From CAXMQS01 sp964195995 (GTDB taxonomy: Bacteria > Actinomycetota > Acidimicrobiia > Spongiisociales > JAOTWH01), in NCBI GenBank assembly GCA_964195995.1, contig CAXMQS010000031.1:62001-126000 (forward strand): a stretch of 64,000 nucleotides of DNA, given 5' to 3'. Position numbers and translations under genes: made by a program. The notes beneath the pieces are model-generated. The model was not told where the DNA came from. It saw only the letters and a program-made list of their open reading frames with translations, and searched no databases. This document shows, piece after piece, positions 8,288 to 15,745 of this stretch (the first letter of the stretch is position 1; each line of letters begins with the position of its first letter).

Positions 8288-8430
8288 TACCCGAAGTCGC
8301 CGGTGACCGGATACCAGTTAGACCCACCCCAGATGTATTGGGCGTCCGCTGCCCCCTGGGTGTTGCTGAACCGGAAGTAGTGCGTGGTGTTGCCGGGCCG
8401 GACAGATCGGTTGCCGGCTCGCGTGGCGCT
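8288..8430 (-). pseudogene. Fragment duplicating the 3' end of the FG-GAP gene at 9841
   Basis: From 8252 the sequence follows that at 9798 closely, including the stop-codon region and the last 38 or so codons of the FG-GAP gene (end of the form HYFRFSNTQGAADAQYIWGE). The clear match ends near 8403; a further stretch (about 8404-8430) resembles a segment further inside the gene, suggesting an internal deletion. There is no start and no longer reading frame, so this is a remnant. Confidence 0.75.
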
Positions 8431-8459
8431 TGAACATGCCACCAACTCGAGGTGTGGTG

Positions 8460-9209
8460 CTACGGCATCACCGCTCCGCCGTTCACGTGAATCGTCTGCC
8501 CGGTGATCTGCCTCGACTCGTCGCTGGCCAGGAATACCGCCGCATCAGCGATCTCATCGGGGCGGACGAGCCGCCCGAGTGGAAACGCTGCGACGATATT
8601 TGCGATCTCCTCCTCGGTCAGACCCTCTCGCGGCTGCGCGGTGTCAGTCATACCCGCAGCAATCGCGTTGACACGGATCGAATGCGGAGCGAGCGCCAGG
8701 GCTGTGGCCCTGGTGAGACCGGCCAGACCACTCTTGCTGGCCGTGTAATGCACTCCCTTTCGCGAACCCATGGTGGCGATTGCCGAGGACATGTTGATGA
8801 CTGCACCGGGGGCCGATCTCGCCACCATGTCCGTGGCGGCGGCCTGCGTGCACAGGAATGCGCCCTTCAGATTGATGTCGAGCACCGAATCCCACTCCTC
8901 CTCGCTCAGTTCCAGGAAGGGCGAGCGCGGGAAGATGCCGGCGTTGTTCACGAGTAGGTCGACGCCACCAAACGATGCAGCGGCCTCGACCAGCGTCGCC
9001 ACATCGTCATAGACCGAGACGTCCGCCTGCGCCGCGACAGCTCGGCCCCCGCCTCCTGCGATCTCCGCAACAAGGGCCTCGGCCTGATCACGGTCGTCGA
9101 GGAAGTTGACGACGACCGCCGCACCCTCGTTGGCAAACGCCCTGGCAATGGCTTCGCCGATCCCCTGCTGGGCGCCGGTCACGATCGCCACACGGTTGCG
9201 TAGCCGCAT
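8460..9209 (-). CDS. SDR family oxidoreductase (FabG-like)
   Basis: A classical 249-residue SDR. VTGAQQGIGEAIARAFA near residues 9-25 is the cofactor loop, LLVNNAGIFPRSPF the NAG motif, INMSSAIATMGSRKGVHYTASKSG holds Ser-Tyr-Lys (Y-T-A-S-K), and DESRQITGQTIHVNGGAVMP is the standard ending with the tetramer-interface 'ITGQ...DGG' block. Probably a 3-oxoacyl-reductase-like or sugar/alcohol dehydrogenase. It lies between the two halves of a scrambled duplication and may have arrived or been displaced with it. Confidence 0.85.
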   Translation of the reverse strand: MRLRNRVAIVTGAQQGIGEAIARAFANEGAAVVVNFLDDRDQAEALVAEIAGGGGRAVAAQADVSVYDDVATLVEAAASFGGVDLLVNNAGIFPRSPFLELSEEEWDSVLDINLKGAFLCTQAAATDMVARSAPGAVINMSSAIATMGSRKGVHYTASKSGLAGLTRATALALAPHSIRVNAIAAGMTDTAQPREGLTEEEIANIVAAFPLGRLVRPDEIADAAVFLASDESRQITGQTIHVNGGAVMP

Positions 9210-9344
9210 ATCTCCTCACCTGCCGAGTCGAACGAGGAGACCCTACCGAACGTCCTGTTCTGCGAGGCGTGACCAACGAAACCGGCGGGTCACCCGGAAT
9301 GAGTCGAAGCCTCGGCAGGGGCGTGGCCTCATGCCTCTTCGTGG

Positions 9345-9690
9345 CCGGCTTCACCGGTACTCCCCCCTACGGGGGGAGCGATGTCCGTCTCCTCCCCTCT
9401 AGGGGGAGGTGCCGGAGCGCCCGCAGGGTGTGGAGGCGGAGGGGGCTTCCGTAGGTGCGCGCCCGCGAGGAAGCCCCCCTCCCCGGCTGCGCCGGTACTC
9501 CCCCCTACGGGGGGAGAGACGTGTTCCTGAGGGCTTGTTGGTTTCCTCCCCTCTAGGGGGAGGTGCCGGAGCGCCCGGTGGGCGTGGAGGCGGAGGGGGC
9601 TTCCCTAGGTGCGCGCTCGCCAGGAAGCCTCCCTCCCCGGCTTCGCTGGTACTCCCCCCTGCGGGCCACCTCCCCCTGAAAGGCGGAGGG
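9345..9690. repeat. Tandem copies of the dispersed GC-rich repeat
   Basis: Two units spaced 154 bp (landmark CTCCCCTCTAGGGGGAGG at 9392 and 9546). Each unit runs: palindrome CTCCCCTCTAGGGGGAGG, GTGCCGGAGCGCCC, a GGAGGCGGAGGGGGCTTCC arm, a GTGCGCGC core, then AGGAAGCC...CTCCCC and a second palindrome around CCCCCCTACGGGGGG. The same units occur at 11596-11965. Frames opened here (for example across 9409-10062) are low-complexity and I do not call them genes. Confidence 0.85.
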
Positions 9691-9704
9691 AGAGTCCCTG
9701 CGGT

Positions 9705-9803
9705 CGGGCTATTACCGACGACCTTCGAAGAGTTCCGCAAGTCGTTCTCCTACTGCACCCGGTCTGATCTCAACTTCAGATTCGACCGATCCTGGGCTGA
9801 ACG
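9705..9803 (+). pseudogene. Internally deleted remnant of the GrdB-like gene
   Basis: The sequence at 9705-9780 repeats the first 21 or so codons of the gene at 7281 with the ATG changed to ATT (GGGCTATTACCGACGA), then jumps directly at 9781 to its last codons and stop (TTCGACCGATCCTGGGCTGA). About 870 bp, including the UGA and SECIS region, are missing. It is followed by the intact FG-GAP gene, giving the same order as 7281-8430 with the opposite member damaged. Confidence 0.8.
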
Positions 9804-9840
9804 TCAAACCTGCGGCGAACCAGGACGCGGGACGTGGCGC

Positions 9841-11535
9841 CTACCTGAAGTCTCCGGTGACCGGATACCAATTGGACTCACCCCAGATGTATTGGGCGTC
9901 CGCTGCCCCCTGGGTGTTGCTGAACCGGAAGTAGTGGGTGGTGTTGCCGGGCCGGAACACGGCGGGGGTGTCGGTGCCGTCGCCGTTCCAGTCGAAGGCG
10001 ACGAACCGGTCACCGGCGTCGCCGAAGAGGAACTGGCTGTCTGCCGTCCCCGGGGAGTGTGAGTTCCTGTAGTAGACCAGCCCGGTCCCTGGGCGGTGCA
10101 GGCCGATCGTGTCGGTGCCGTCGCCGTCGAAGTCGCCGGCGAATGCGATGTCGCCAGGGTTGCCGAAGTAGTAGTCCGCCTCGGCGGCGCCGAGACCAGC
10201 TCCAGCTTCGCCGAGCTCATTGACGATGAACACTCGCGACTCAGAGGGCCGGTAGACAGAGACGGTGTCGCAACCGTCGTTGTTGAAGTCCCCTGCGATC
10301 GGCATGTCGCCAGGATTGCCGAAGAAGAACGAGCGGTCGGCGACGCCCTGGGTGTTCGAGTTACGCAGGTACACGTACCCATCTGATTGCCGGAAGAGCC
10401 CAGGAGCGTCGACCCCGTCACAGTCCCAATCCCCCATGAAGGGATAGTCACCCGGATCGCCGAAGTAGAACGAGTTCACCCGCCCCGCCTCGTCACGGAG
10501 GTGCCACAGCCCACTCGCCTGGTCCACGAGGCCCATCGGGTACGGGTTCATCGGCTGCCAGGCTCCCTCTCCGCACTCGCTCTTCACCAACCACCTGAAG
10601 AGCCCGTCAGCCCTCATGCGAAACAAGCGAGGCGGCCGGAATGGCGTCCCGGTGGTGACGAGAAGTTGCTCGCCGTCGGGAGCCCACGAAGCGTGCAGCG
10701 GAGACTCGAACTCTTCCTCGACCACCACCGGAAGCTCGTCGGAAGAGCCTGACGTTGGGTCAATGAGCAGCAACCTGTTGGATGTGGGTCCAAAGAGCGG
10801 GCTACCGGTCAGCACGACGATCGACCGCCCGTCGGGTGACCAGTCTGGGTCCCGCAGCCCTGGGAACGGACCGGCGACGGTCTGGTCGGGATCGCCCAGC
10901 GCTACTACATGGACGGAGAATCCGAACGAACTGGCTGTTGGCGTGGGTCCTCCGACATGACGGATGTAGGCCAGTTGCTGTCCGTCCGGCGACAACGCCG
11001 GGTCCGCGTACGTGATAGAGCGGACCCACTCCACGTCCCAGCCCGACTCGCCGGCAGCGTTGGTGAGACGCTGGGATACTCCGGTAGCAACGTCGACAAC
11101 GAAGAGGTCTTGGAAGAAGGTTTGGCCGTACATCTGATGATCCGAGTCCCGCAACTCGGCGCTGCCCTCGTAGGCGATCTGAGTTCCGTCGGGGAACCAA
11201 GCGGGATCGGCACCGGCGGTCAGCCTACGTTGGTTGGAGCCGCCTGCGTCCATGAGGTAAACCGCGTTGTCTCCATCGCGCGTCGATGTGAAAGCGATGG
11301 TCCGGCCGTCTGGGGACCACGCCGGATCGGTGTCGGCGGTTGAGTCGTCGGTGAGCTGAACCTCGTTGGTGCCATCAGGGTCGAGGACGGAGATCTCCGT
11401 GTCGTGGTCCGGACCAAAGACGCAGACGACCTTGCCGCTTTCGCCAGACACGGTGGCGGCTGCTGAGGCCATGGGCAGCACGGCGAGAACCGCTACGGCA
11501 ACGCCGTAAGCAATGCCAGCGCGCAGTGGAGTCAT
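9841..11535 (-). CDS. Secreted beta-propeller protein: TolB/PD40 repeats plus FG-GAP/VCBS-like repeats
   Basis: A 564-residue exported protein. MTPLRAGIAYGVAVAVLAVL through MASAAA is a signal peptide; I use the ATG at 11535 rather than the TTG nine codons upstream for that reason. The first half has PD40 repeats of the form 'PAWSPDGRTIAF', 'PAWFPDGTQIAY', 'PALSPDGQQLAY', 'PDWSPDGRSIVV', as in TolB. The second half has at least four repeats with 'D-W-x-x-D-G-x-D' or 'D-F-x-x-D-G-x-D' calcium-type loops and 'YFGNPGD' or 'FFGNPGD' blocks. Propellers of this type are extracellular or cell-surface; ligand unknown. Confidence 0.8.
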   Translation of the reverse strand: MTPLRAGIAYGVAVAVLAVLPMASAAATVSGESGKVVCVFGPDHDTEISVLDPDGTNEVQLTDDSTADTDPAWSPDGRTIAFTSTRDGDNAVYLMDAGGSNQRRLTAGADPAWFPDGTQIAYEGSAELRDSDHQMYGQTFFQDLFVVDVATGVSQRLTNAAGESGWDVEWVRSITYADPALSPDGQQLAYIRHVGGPTPTASSFGFSVHVVALGDPDQTVAGPFPGLRDPDWSPDGRSIVVLTGSPLFGPTSNRLLLIDPTSGSSDELPVVVEEEFESPLHASWAPDGEQLLVTTGTPFRPPRLFRMRADGLFRWLVKSECGEGAWQPMNPYPMGLVDQASGLWHLRDEAGRVNSFYFGDPGDYPFMGDWDCDGVDAPGLFRQSDGYVYLRNSNTQGVADRSFFFGNPGDMPIAGDFNNDGCDTVSVYRPSESRVFIVNELGEAGAGLGAAEADYYFGNPGDIAFAGDFDGDGTDTIGLHRPGTGLVYYRNSHSPGTADSQFLFGDAGDRFVAFDWNGDGTDTPAVFRPGNTTHYFRFSNTQGAADAQYIWGESNWYPVTGDFR

Positions 11536-11595
11536 CAGCTCCAGGGTGTGGGTGTCCCCCAACGAGCAGTAGGGCCTTACTGCCCTTCTCGTGAG

Positions 11596-11965
11596 CGATG
11601 TCCGTTTCCTCCCCTCTAGGGGGAGGTGCCGGAGCGCCCGCAGGGCGTGGAGGCGGAGGGGGCTTCCTCAGATGCGCGCCCGCCAGGAAGCCCCCCTCCC
11701 CGGCTGCGCCGGTACTCCCCCCTACGGGGGGAGAGACGTGAGTTTTCTCCCCTCTAGGGGGAGGTGCCGGAGCGCCCGCAGGGCGTGGGGGCAGAGGGGG
11801 CTTCCTCAGATGCGCGCCCGCCAGGAAGCCCCCTCCCCGGCTGCGCCGGTACTCCCCCCTACGGGGGGAGAGACGTGTTCCTCCCCTCTAGGGGGAGGTG
11901 CCGGAGCGCCCGCAGGGCGCGGAGGCGGAGGGGGCTTCCGCAGATGCGCGCCCGCCAGGCACGCT
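11596..11965. repeat. Three tandem units of the dispersed GC-rich repeat
   Basis: The landmark CTCCCCTCTAGGGGGAGG begins at 11609, 11747 and 11881 (spacing 138 and 134 bp). Units are nearly identical to each other and to those at 9345-9690, which suggests recent expansion. The block separates the propeller gene from the acyltransferase; a long open frame (from 11591) runs through it only because the period is compatible with translation. Confidence 0.85.
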
Positions 11966-11983
11966 GACCTCTATCGTCGGGTC

Positions 11984-13078
11984 GTGACCACGCCGACGGC
12001 TGAAGCCGCGGGCACGAAGACCCGAGACGACTACGTCGATTTCCTGCGAGCGTTTTCCCTGGTCATCGTCGTCCTGTGGCATTGGGTGTTCACGATCCTC
12101 GAGGTCTCCGCCGACACCGTTTCACCATCAAATCCCATCGGATTCACCAAAGGCATGTGGGCGATCACGTGGCTGCTCCAGGTGATGCCGGTCTTCTTCT
12201 TCGTCGGCGGCTACACCCACCGCCTGGCGTTCGACGATTACGAGAAGGGCCGCTCGCGCCAGTTCCTGGCTAAGAGAACGAAACGGCTGGCGCCTCCATC
12301 CTTGGCTCTGATCGCCGGGTGGGTCGCTATCGGATTCATCGTGCAACAGACCCTCGAACCTGAATGGATCTGGCCAGCTGTGATCCTGATCCTGTCACCG
12401 CTGTGGTTCATGATCGTTTACCTCGTGCTGGTCGCCATCACCCCGCTGGCAGTTCGAGCCCACTGGCGATGGGGAGAGATAGTGATCGTGTGGCTACTTG
12501 GCCTGGCCGCGGTGTTCGACGTCCTCCGCTTCAGCCATGGTCAGGCGTGGGCGGCATGGCTGAACTTCCTCGTGATCTGGGGACTCGCTCACCAATTCGG
12601 TTTCTTCTACGACAGACTGGTTGCGGCTCCGAAACGCGTTGGATGGATGTTCCTGTGGGGTGGCATGTTCTCCCTCATCGCCCTTACCAACATGGGCTTC
12701 TACCCGCGATCGGTGGTTGGAGTTCCCGGCGAGCGGTTCTCCAACATGGGGCCGCCGACCTTGGCCATCGTCGCCCTGATCCTGCTCCAGGTCGGCCTCG
12801 TCATGGTCCTACGAGACTGGGCCCTCCACCGGCTGCAGACCAGCCAACGCTGGAAGCGGGCGTTCTCTTGGGTCAACGGCAATTCGATGCCGCTCTATCT
12901 CTTCCACTCAACCGGCATGGCCATCGTGGTCGCCCTCGCCTATGTCTTGTTCACCTATGTGCCGCCGGCGGAGCCGACCACGGAATGGTGGCTAACCAGA
13001 CCGATCTGGCTGATCTTCCCCTTGATCTTCACATACCCATTCCTACTGCTCTACCGCAGGGTGACGGCACCGGGCTAG
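11984..13078 (+). CDS. Acyltransferase 3 family membrane protein
   Basis: A 364-residue polytopic protein. The family start is clear: RDDYVDFLRAFSLVIVVLWHWVF, with the conserved R and H of the first helix (acyltransferase 3, PF01757). About ten hydrophobic helices follow, with FFFVGGYTHRLAF as the second landmark. Members transfer acyl groups to extracellular sugars or lipids. I start at the GTG at 11984 because everything upstream in frame is repeat sequence. The stop overlaps the convergent gene at 13075 by 4 bp. Confidence 0.8.
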   Translation: MTTPTAEAAGTKTRDDYVDFLRAFSLVIVVLWHWVFTILEVSADTVSPSNPIGFTKGMWAITWLLQVMPVFFFVGGYTHRLAFDDYEKGRSRQFLAKRTKRLAPPSLALIAGWVAIGFIVQQTLEPEWIWPAVILILSPLWFMIVYLVLVAITPLAVRAHWRWGEIVIVWLLGLAAVFDVLRFSHGQAWAAWLNFLVIWGLAHQFGFFYDRLVAAPKRVGWMFLWGGMFSLIALTNMGFYPRSVVGVPGERFSNMGPPTLAIVALILLQVGLVMVLRDWALHRLQTSQRWKRAFSWVNGNSMPLYLFHSTGMAIVVALAYVLFTYVPPAEPTTEWWLTRPIWLIFPLIFTYPFLLLYRRVTAPG

Positions 13079-13536
13079 AGCCCCGGCTTGACCACCATCA
13101 TCCACACGACGGCCAACAACAGGACTAGGTCGAAGGTGGACACCTGCCCGAGGCGCCTGCCGAGGGCCTCGAAGGCAGGGCTGTCGGCGCCATCCTTCTC
13201 GCCAACGGCCAGGGCATTGCGGATCTGCGGGGCGAAAAAGAACATGGCGAGCAGCGCCGAAATGATGACAGCCGTGAGGGCGAAGGAGATCCAGAACTGG
13301 TCGAAGCCATAGACGTCGTGGCGGATGACCATCCAGATGCCAACCGCGGCCACCACTACTCCCGTGACGCTGAAGACTCTGGTCATGAACTCGGCCTGCC
13401 TCAAGAAGTGCATCCTCGCAGGGGCGTCGTTGGCGCCCATCACCCTCATGCCGTTGAAGGAGAGTGACATAGAGCCCCCAACCCAGGCGATCGCGAAGAC
13501 GATGTGGACAAACAGCAGCAACTCGTCGAACGTCAA
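13075..13536 (-). CDS. Four-helix membrane protein, DUF2269-like
   Basis: A 153-residue protein with four hydrophobic helices: LLLFVHIVFAIAWVGGSMS, VFSVTGVVVAAVGIWMVI, WISFALTAVIISALLAMFFF and FDLVLLLAVVWMMVV. 'HIVFAIAWVGG' is typical of DUF2269/CopD-like membrane proteins. I prefer the TTG at 13536: AGAGGGAGAG lies 4 bp upstream and the first helix starts at residue 6, whereas the ATG at 13590 adds 18 unrelated residues. Function unknown; the His in helix 1 could bind metal or haem. Confidence 0.65.
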   Translation of the reverse strand: MTFDELLLFVHIVFAIAWVGGSMSLSFNGMRVMGANDAPARMHFLRQAEFMTRVFSVTGVVVAAVGIWMVIRHDVYGFDQFWISFALTAVIISALLAMFFFAPQIRNALAVGEKDGADSPAFEALGRRLGQVSTFDLVLLLAVVWMMVVKPGL

Positions 13537-13613
13537 GATTCTCTCCCTCTGAATATGGGCTGAGACTAGAAACACGGCGCCAGAGACCAAGCCGCAATGG
13601 ATACGATCGCTCG

Positions 13614-14399
13614 ATGATTGTCGACGGCTTCAAACTCGTCTACGCACCCGCAGAAGAAGCCGGCGCCGAAGTGATCCGCGGCGCCATCGAGGACAGCGTG
13701 CCGGTGATACGTGAGCTGTGGCCCTTCCGGCCGCCGCGGCGAGCCAAGGTGGTCGTGTGGACCGACTGGATGGACGGCTACCGAGAGGGGCTCCCCCGAG
13801 TGCAAAGGGTGCTGTTCCCCCTCTTCCGCAAGAGGATCGCCGGCTATGGCGATCGCCTATGGAAGCTGGTTGGTGGCATCACCCTGCGATCGCAGCCGCC
13901 TGCCGTCCTCATCAAGCCGCCACGACTTCTCAAGGATGCCGACATTCGCATCGGAGAAAAGCTCTTCGTGCACCTTGACGACATCAACGATCGCGTCCGC
14001 TCGATCACCTGTCACGAGTTGGTCCATGCCTACGCCACCGTCCGGCCACTGCCGGCGTGGCTCAACGAGGGCATCGCCATGCTCACAGTCGACCGCTTCT
14101 TCGGCTTCGACACCGTCAAGCCCCAGACCATCGAGCTGCTCGGTGCGACCACGGCGCCCGTCCGGTCGTACCGCCGACTGCCTCGGCTCACCGACAGCGA
14201 GCTGGTCAAGTTCTACGCTCGGGGGTACTGGCTGGCCCGCTACCTCCGCGAGCAGCATCCCGATGAGCTGCAGCGCATCCTCGGTCAGAAGCTCGCCATC
14301 GGCCTCGGGGATGGCCGCCTGGCGAGGATCCTGGGAGTGAAGAAGACGGAGCTGTGGGAACAGTTCGACGGCATCGTCTGGGATTATTACCGGGGTTGA
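13614..14399 (+). CDS. Putative zinc metalloprotease (peptidase MA-like)
   Basis: A 261-residue soluble protein with SITCHELVHAYA at about residues 130-141 and PAWLNEGIAML at 147-157. HELVH gives the HExxH zinc site and the Glu of 'NEGIA' the third ligand, the layout of gluzincin-like peptidases. No signal peptide is visible, so it probably acts in the cytosol. The remaining sequence does not match a family I can name. The gene stands alone between a membrane protein gene and the convergent MGMT gene. Confidence 0.7.
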   Translation: MIVDGFKLVYAPAEEAGAEVIRGAIEDSVPVIRELWPFRPPRRAKVVVWTDWMDGYREGLPRVQRVLFPLFRKRIAGYGDRLWKLVGGITLRSQPPAVLIKPPRLLKDADIRIGEKLFVHLDDINDRVRSITCHELVHAYATVRPLPAWLNEGIAMLTVDRFFGFDTVKPQTIELLGATTAPVRSYRRLPRLTDSELVKFYARGYWLARYLREQHPDELQRILGQKLAIGLGDGRLARILGVKKTELWEQFDGIVWDYYRG

Positions 14400-14408
14400 G
14401 GCCTGCCG

Positions 14409-15167
14409 CTACGCCGCTGCCGGGCGGCAGTGCTTGCAGGGGCGGTAGCCGGCCTGGTGGGCGTCCTCAGGGCTGTGGAACTCGACCATGTGCTTCTCCA
14501 TGGTCCGGCGAGCGTCGGAGCAAGTTGGGTTGCAGTAGATCTTGGTCGTGTCGCTGCCGGTGAGACGGATGCCGCGATCGGCCAAGGCCTCGAACTCAGC
14601 GACGTCCATCCCCTCATCTTCGAGGATGGACCGCTTGACCTCCGGCCCGAACGCATAGTTGCCGATGTGGCCGTCGTTGCGGACAACCCGATGGCACGGC
14701 AGGACCACGGGAACCGGATTGCGAGCCAACGCTGTCCCCACCGCCCGCGCCGCCTTAGGACGTCCGATCTCGCGGGCCACCCACGAGTAAGGGCGCACCT
14801 GACCTGGAAGGATCTCGGCTGTCTTGCGCAACACCAGCTGCTGGAACTCAGACATCGACGACCAGTCGATAGGCAGGGTTCCGACGCGCCCATTGGCCAT
14901 CGCGGCGTCGAAGCGCCGCTCCAGGGTCGTCGGCATGGCATCGACGGCGAAGGTGGGACGACCCATCGCACCGTGGAACCACTCCTCGAAGTCCTTGGCG
15001 TCGGTACCGAGCTGGATGGCAGAGATGCCGCGCTCATTGAAGGCAACGAACATCCCTTGGGCGGGGCCCGGCTTGGTGACGTAGCCGTCGGCTAGTCCCG
15101 TCTCCAGTAGAACCTGAGGGGTCAGGCTGGCCGGAGCTTTGGTGGCGAGAGCTTCGAGTTCTTTCAT
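14409..15167 (-). CDS. Methylated-DNA-cysteine methyltransferase fused to a C-terminal Ada zinc domain
   Basis: A 252-residue two-domain DNA repair protein. Residues about 100-190 are the MGMT domain: PCHRVV with acceptor Cys158 and 'VRPYSWVAREIGRPKAARAV' helix-turn-helix. Residues about 205-248 are an Ada metal-binding domain with C212-x3-C216 (IYCNPTC) and C244-x2-C247 (YRPCKHC); in E. coli Ada the first of these Cys accepts methyl groups from phosphotriesters. In E. coli Ada the zinc domain is N-terminal; here it follows the methyltransferase and the AraC-type DNA-binding domain is absent. The ATG overlaps the stop of the sigma-factor gene (ATGA), indicating an operon. Confidence 0.88.
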   Translation of the reverse strand: MKELEALATKAPASLTPQVLLETGLADGYVTKPGPAQGMFVAFNERGISAIQLGTDAKDFEEWFHGAMGRPTFAVDAMPTTLERRFDAAMANGRVGTLPIDWSSMSEFQQLVLRKTAEILPGQVRPYSWVAREIGRPKAARAVGTALARNPVPVVLPCHRVVRNDGHIGNYAFGPEVKRSILEDEGMDVAEFEALADRGIRLTGSDTTKIYCNPTCSDARRTMEKHMVEFHSPEDAHQAGYRPCKHCRPAAA

Positions 15168-15688
15168 GATGCCTCCGATCTGCGGAGCCTCTCGAGGCCC
15201 CTGTGGACGTCTGCTTTGATGGATCCCTCCGGTCGCCCGGTAGCCACCGCGATCTCTGGGTAGGCCAGCCCGACGATGTACCGCAGGACGACTGCGGTCC
15301 GCTGGCCGAGCGGCAGCTCCTCGAGGAGCGACTCGACATGAGAGCGATCGAGGGTGACCGACTCCGGCCCGCCCCCGCCGGCGGTGGCATCCCACGCCGC
15401 GTCGAGCCGCACCCACGGCTTGCGGGCCCGTCGCCGGGCCGCGTTGCGCGAGAGATTGAGGGCGATCGTCCACAACCAAGGAGCCAGGTCGAGTCGGCGA
15501 ATGCTCGCCGGAGCCATGTCGGACAGCGCCCGATAAGCCCGCAGAAACGCGTCGGCGCATATGTCCTCTGCGTCAACCGACTGCGGTACCAGCCGCCGCA
15601 CACCCGAGTACAGCCCGTCGCGGAACTCGGCGACGAGGTCTTCGAACGCCCCATCGAGATCTGTTGCCAGCTTCTTTTGATCCATCAC
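15164..15688 (-). CDS. RNA polymerase ECF sigma factor
   Basis: A 174-residue sigma-70 family protein. Region 2 lies around SVDAEDICADAFLRAYRAL and LAPWLWTIALNLSRNAARRR; region 4 is LPLGQRTAVVLRYIVGLAYPEI followed by the recognition helix near GRPEGSIKADVHRGLERLRR. No anti-sigma factor gene is next to it. It overlaps the MGMT-Ada gene by 4 bp, so the pair is translated together. The simplest inference is a role in the alkylation response, perhaps sensing methylated Ada. MMDQ could start at either of two ATGs (15688 or 15685). Confidence 0.85.
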   Translation of the reverse strand: MMDQKKLATDLDGAFEDLVAEFRDGLYSGVRRLVPQSVDAEDICADAFLRAYRALSDMAPASIRRLDLAPWLWTIALNLSRNAARRRARKPWVRLDAAWDATAGGGGPESVTLDRSHVESLLEELPLGQRTAVVLRYIVGLAYPEIAVATGRPEGSIKADVHRGLERLRRSEAS

Positions 15689-15710
15689 CCCTAAGAACCC
15701 CGCAGCTCCT

Positions 15711-15728
15711 CAAAGCGTTGCAGCTTTG
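15711..15728. promoter_or_regulatory. Inverted repeat in the sigma factor / amidase divergent gap
   Basis: CAAAGC (15711-15716) and GCTTTG (15723-15728) are perfect inverted arms around GTTGCA. The site lies in the 57-bp space between the divergent sigma-factor and amidase starts, so it could be an operator for either gene. No partner regulator is visible. Confidence 0.3.
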
Positions 15729-15745
15729 TGCTCTAGTGTCCGCTC

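Noticed and set aside
9409..10062. A 217-residue plus-strand frame
   Set aside because: It runs through tandem repeats, the GrdB-like remnant and the antisense of the FG-GAP gene. The sequence is proline/glycine/arginine-rich without domains.
11596..11965. Tandem repeats that might be a CRISPR array
   Set aside because: Period is 134-138 bp and the whole unit is repeated; there are no short repeats with unique spacers and no cas genes.
15711..15728. Inverted repeat as a rho-independent terminator
   Set aside because: It is in a divergent gap between two starts and has no T tract; listed as a possible operator only.
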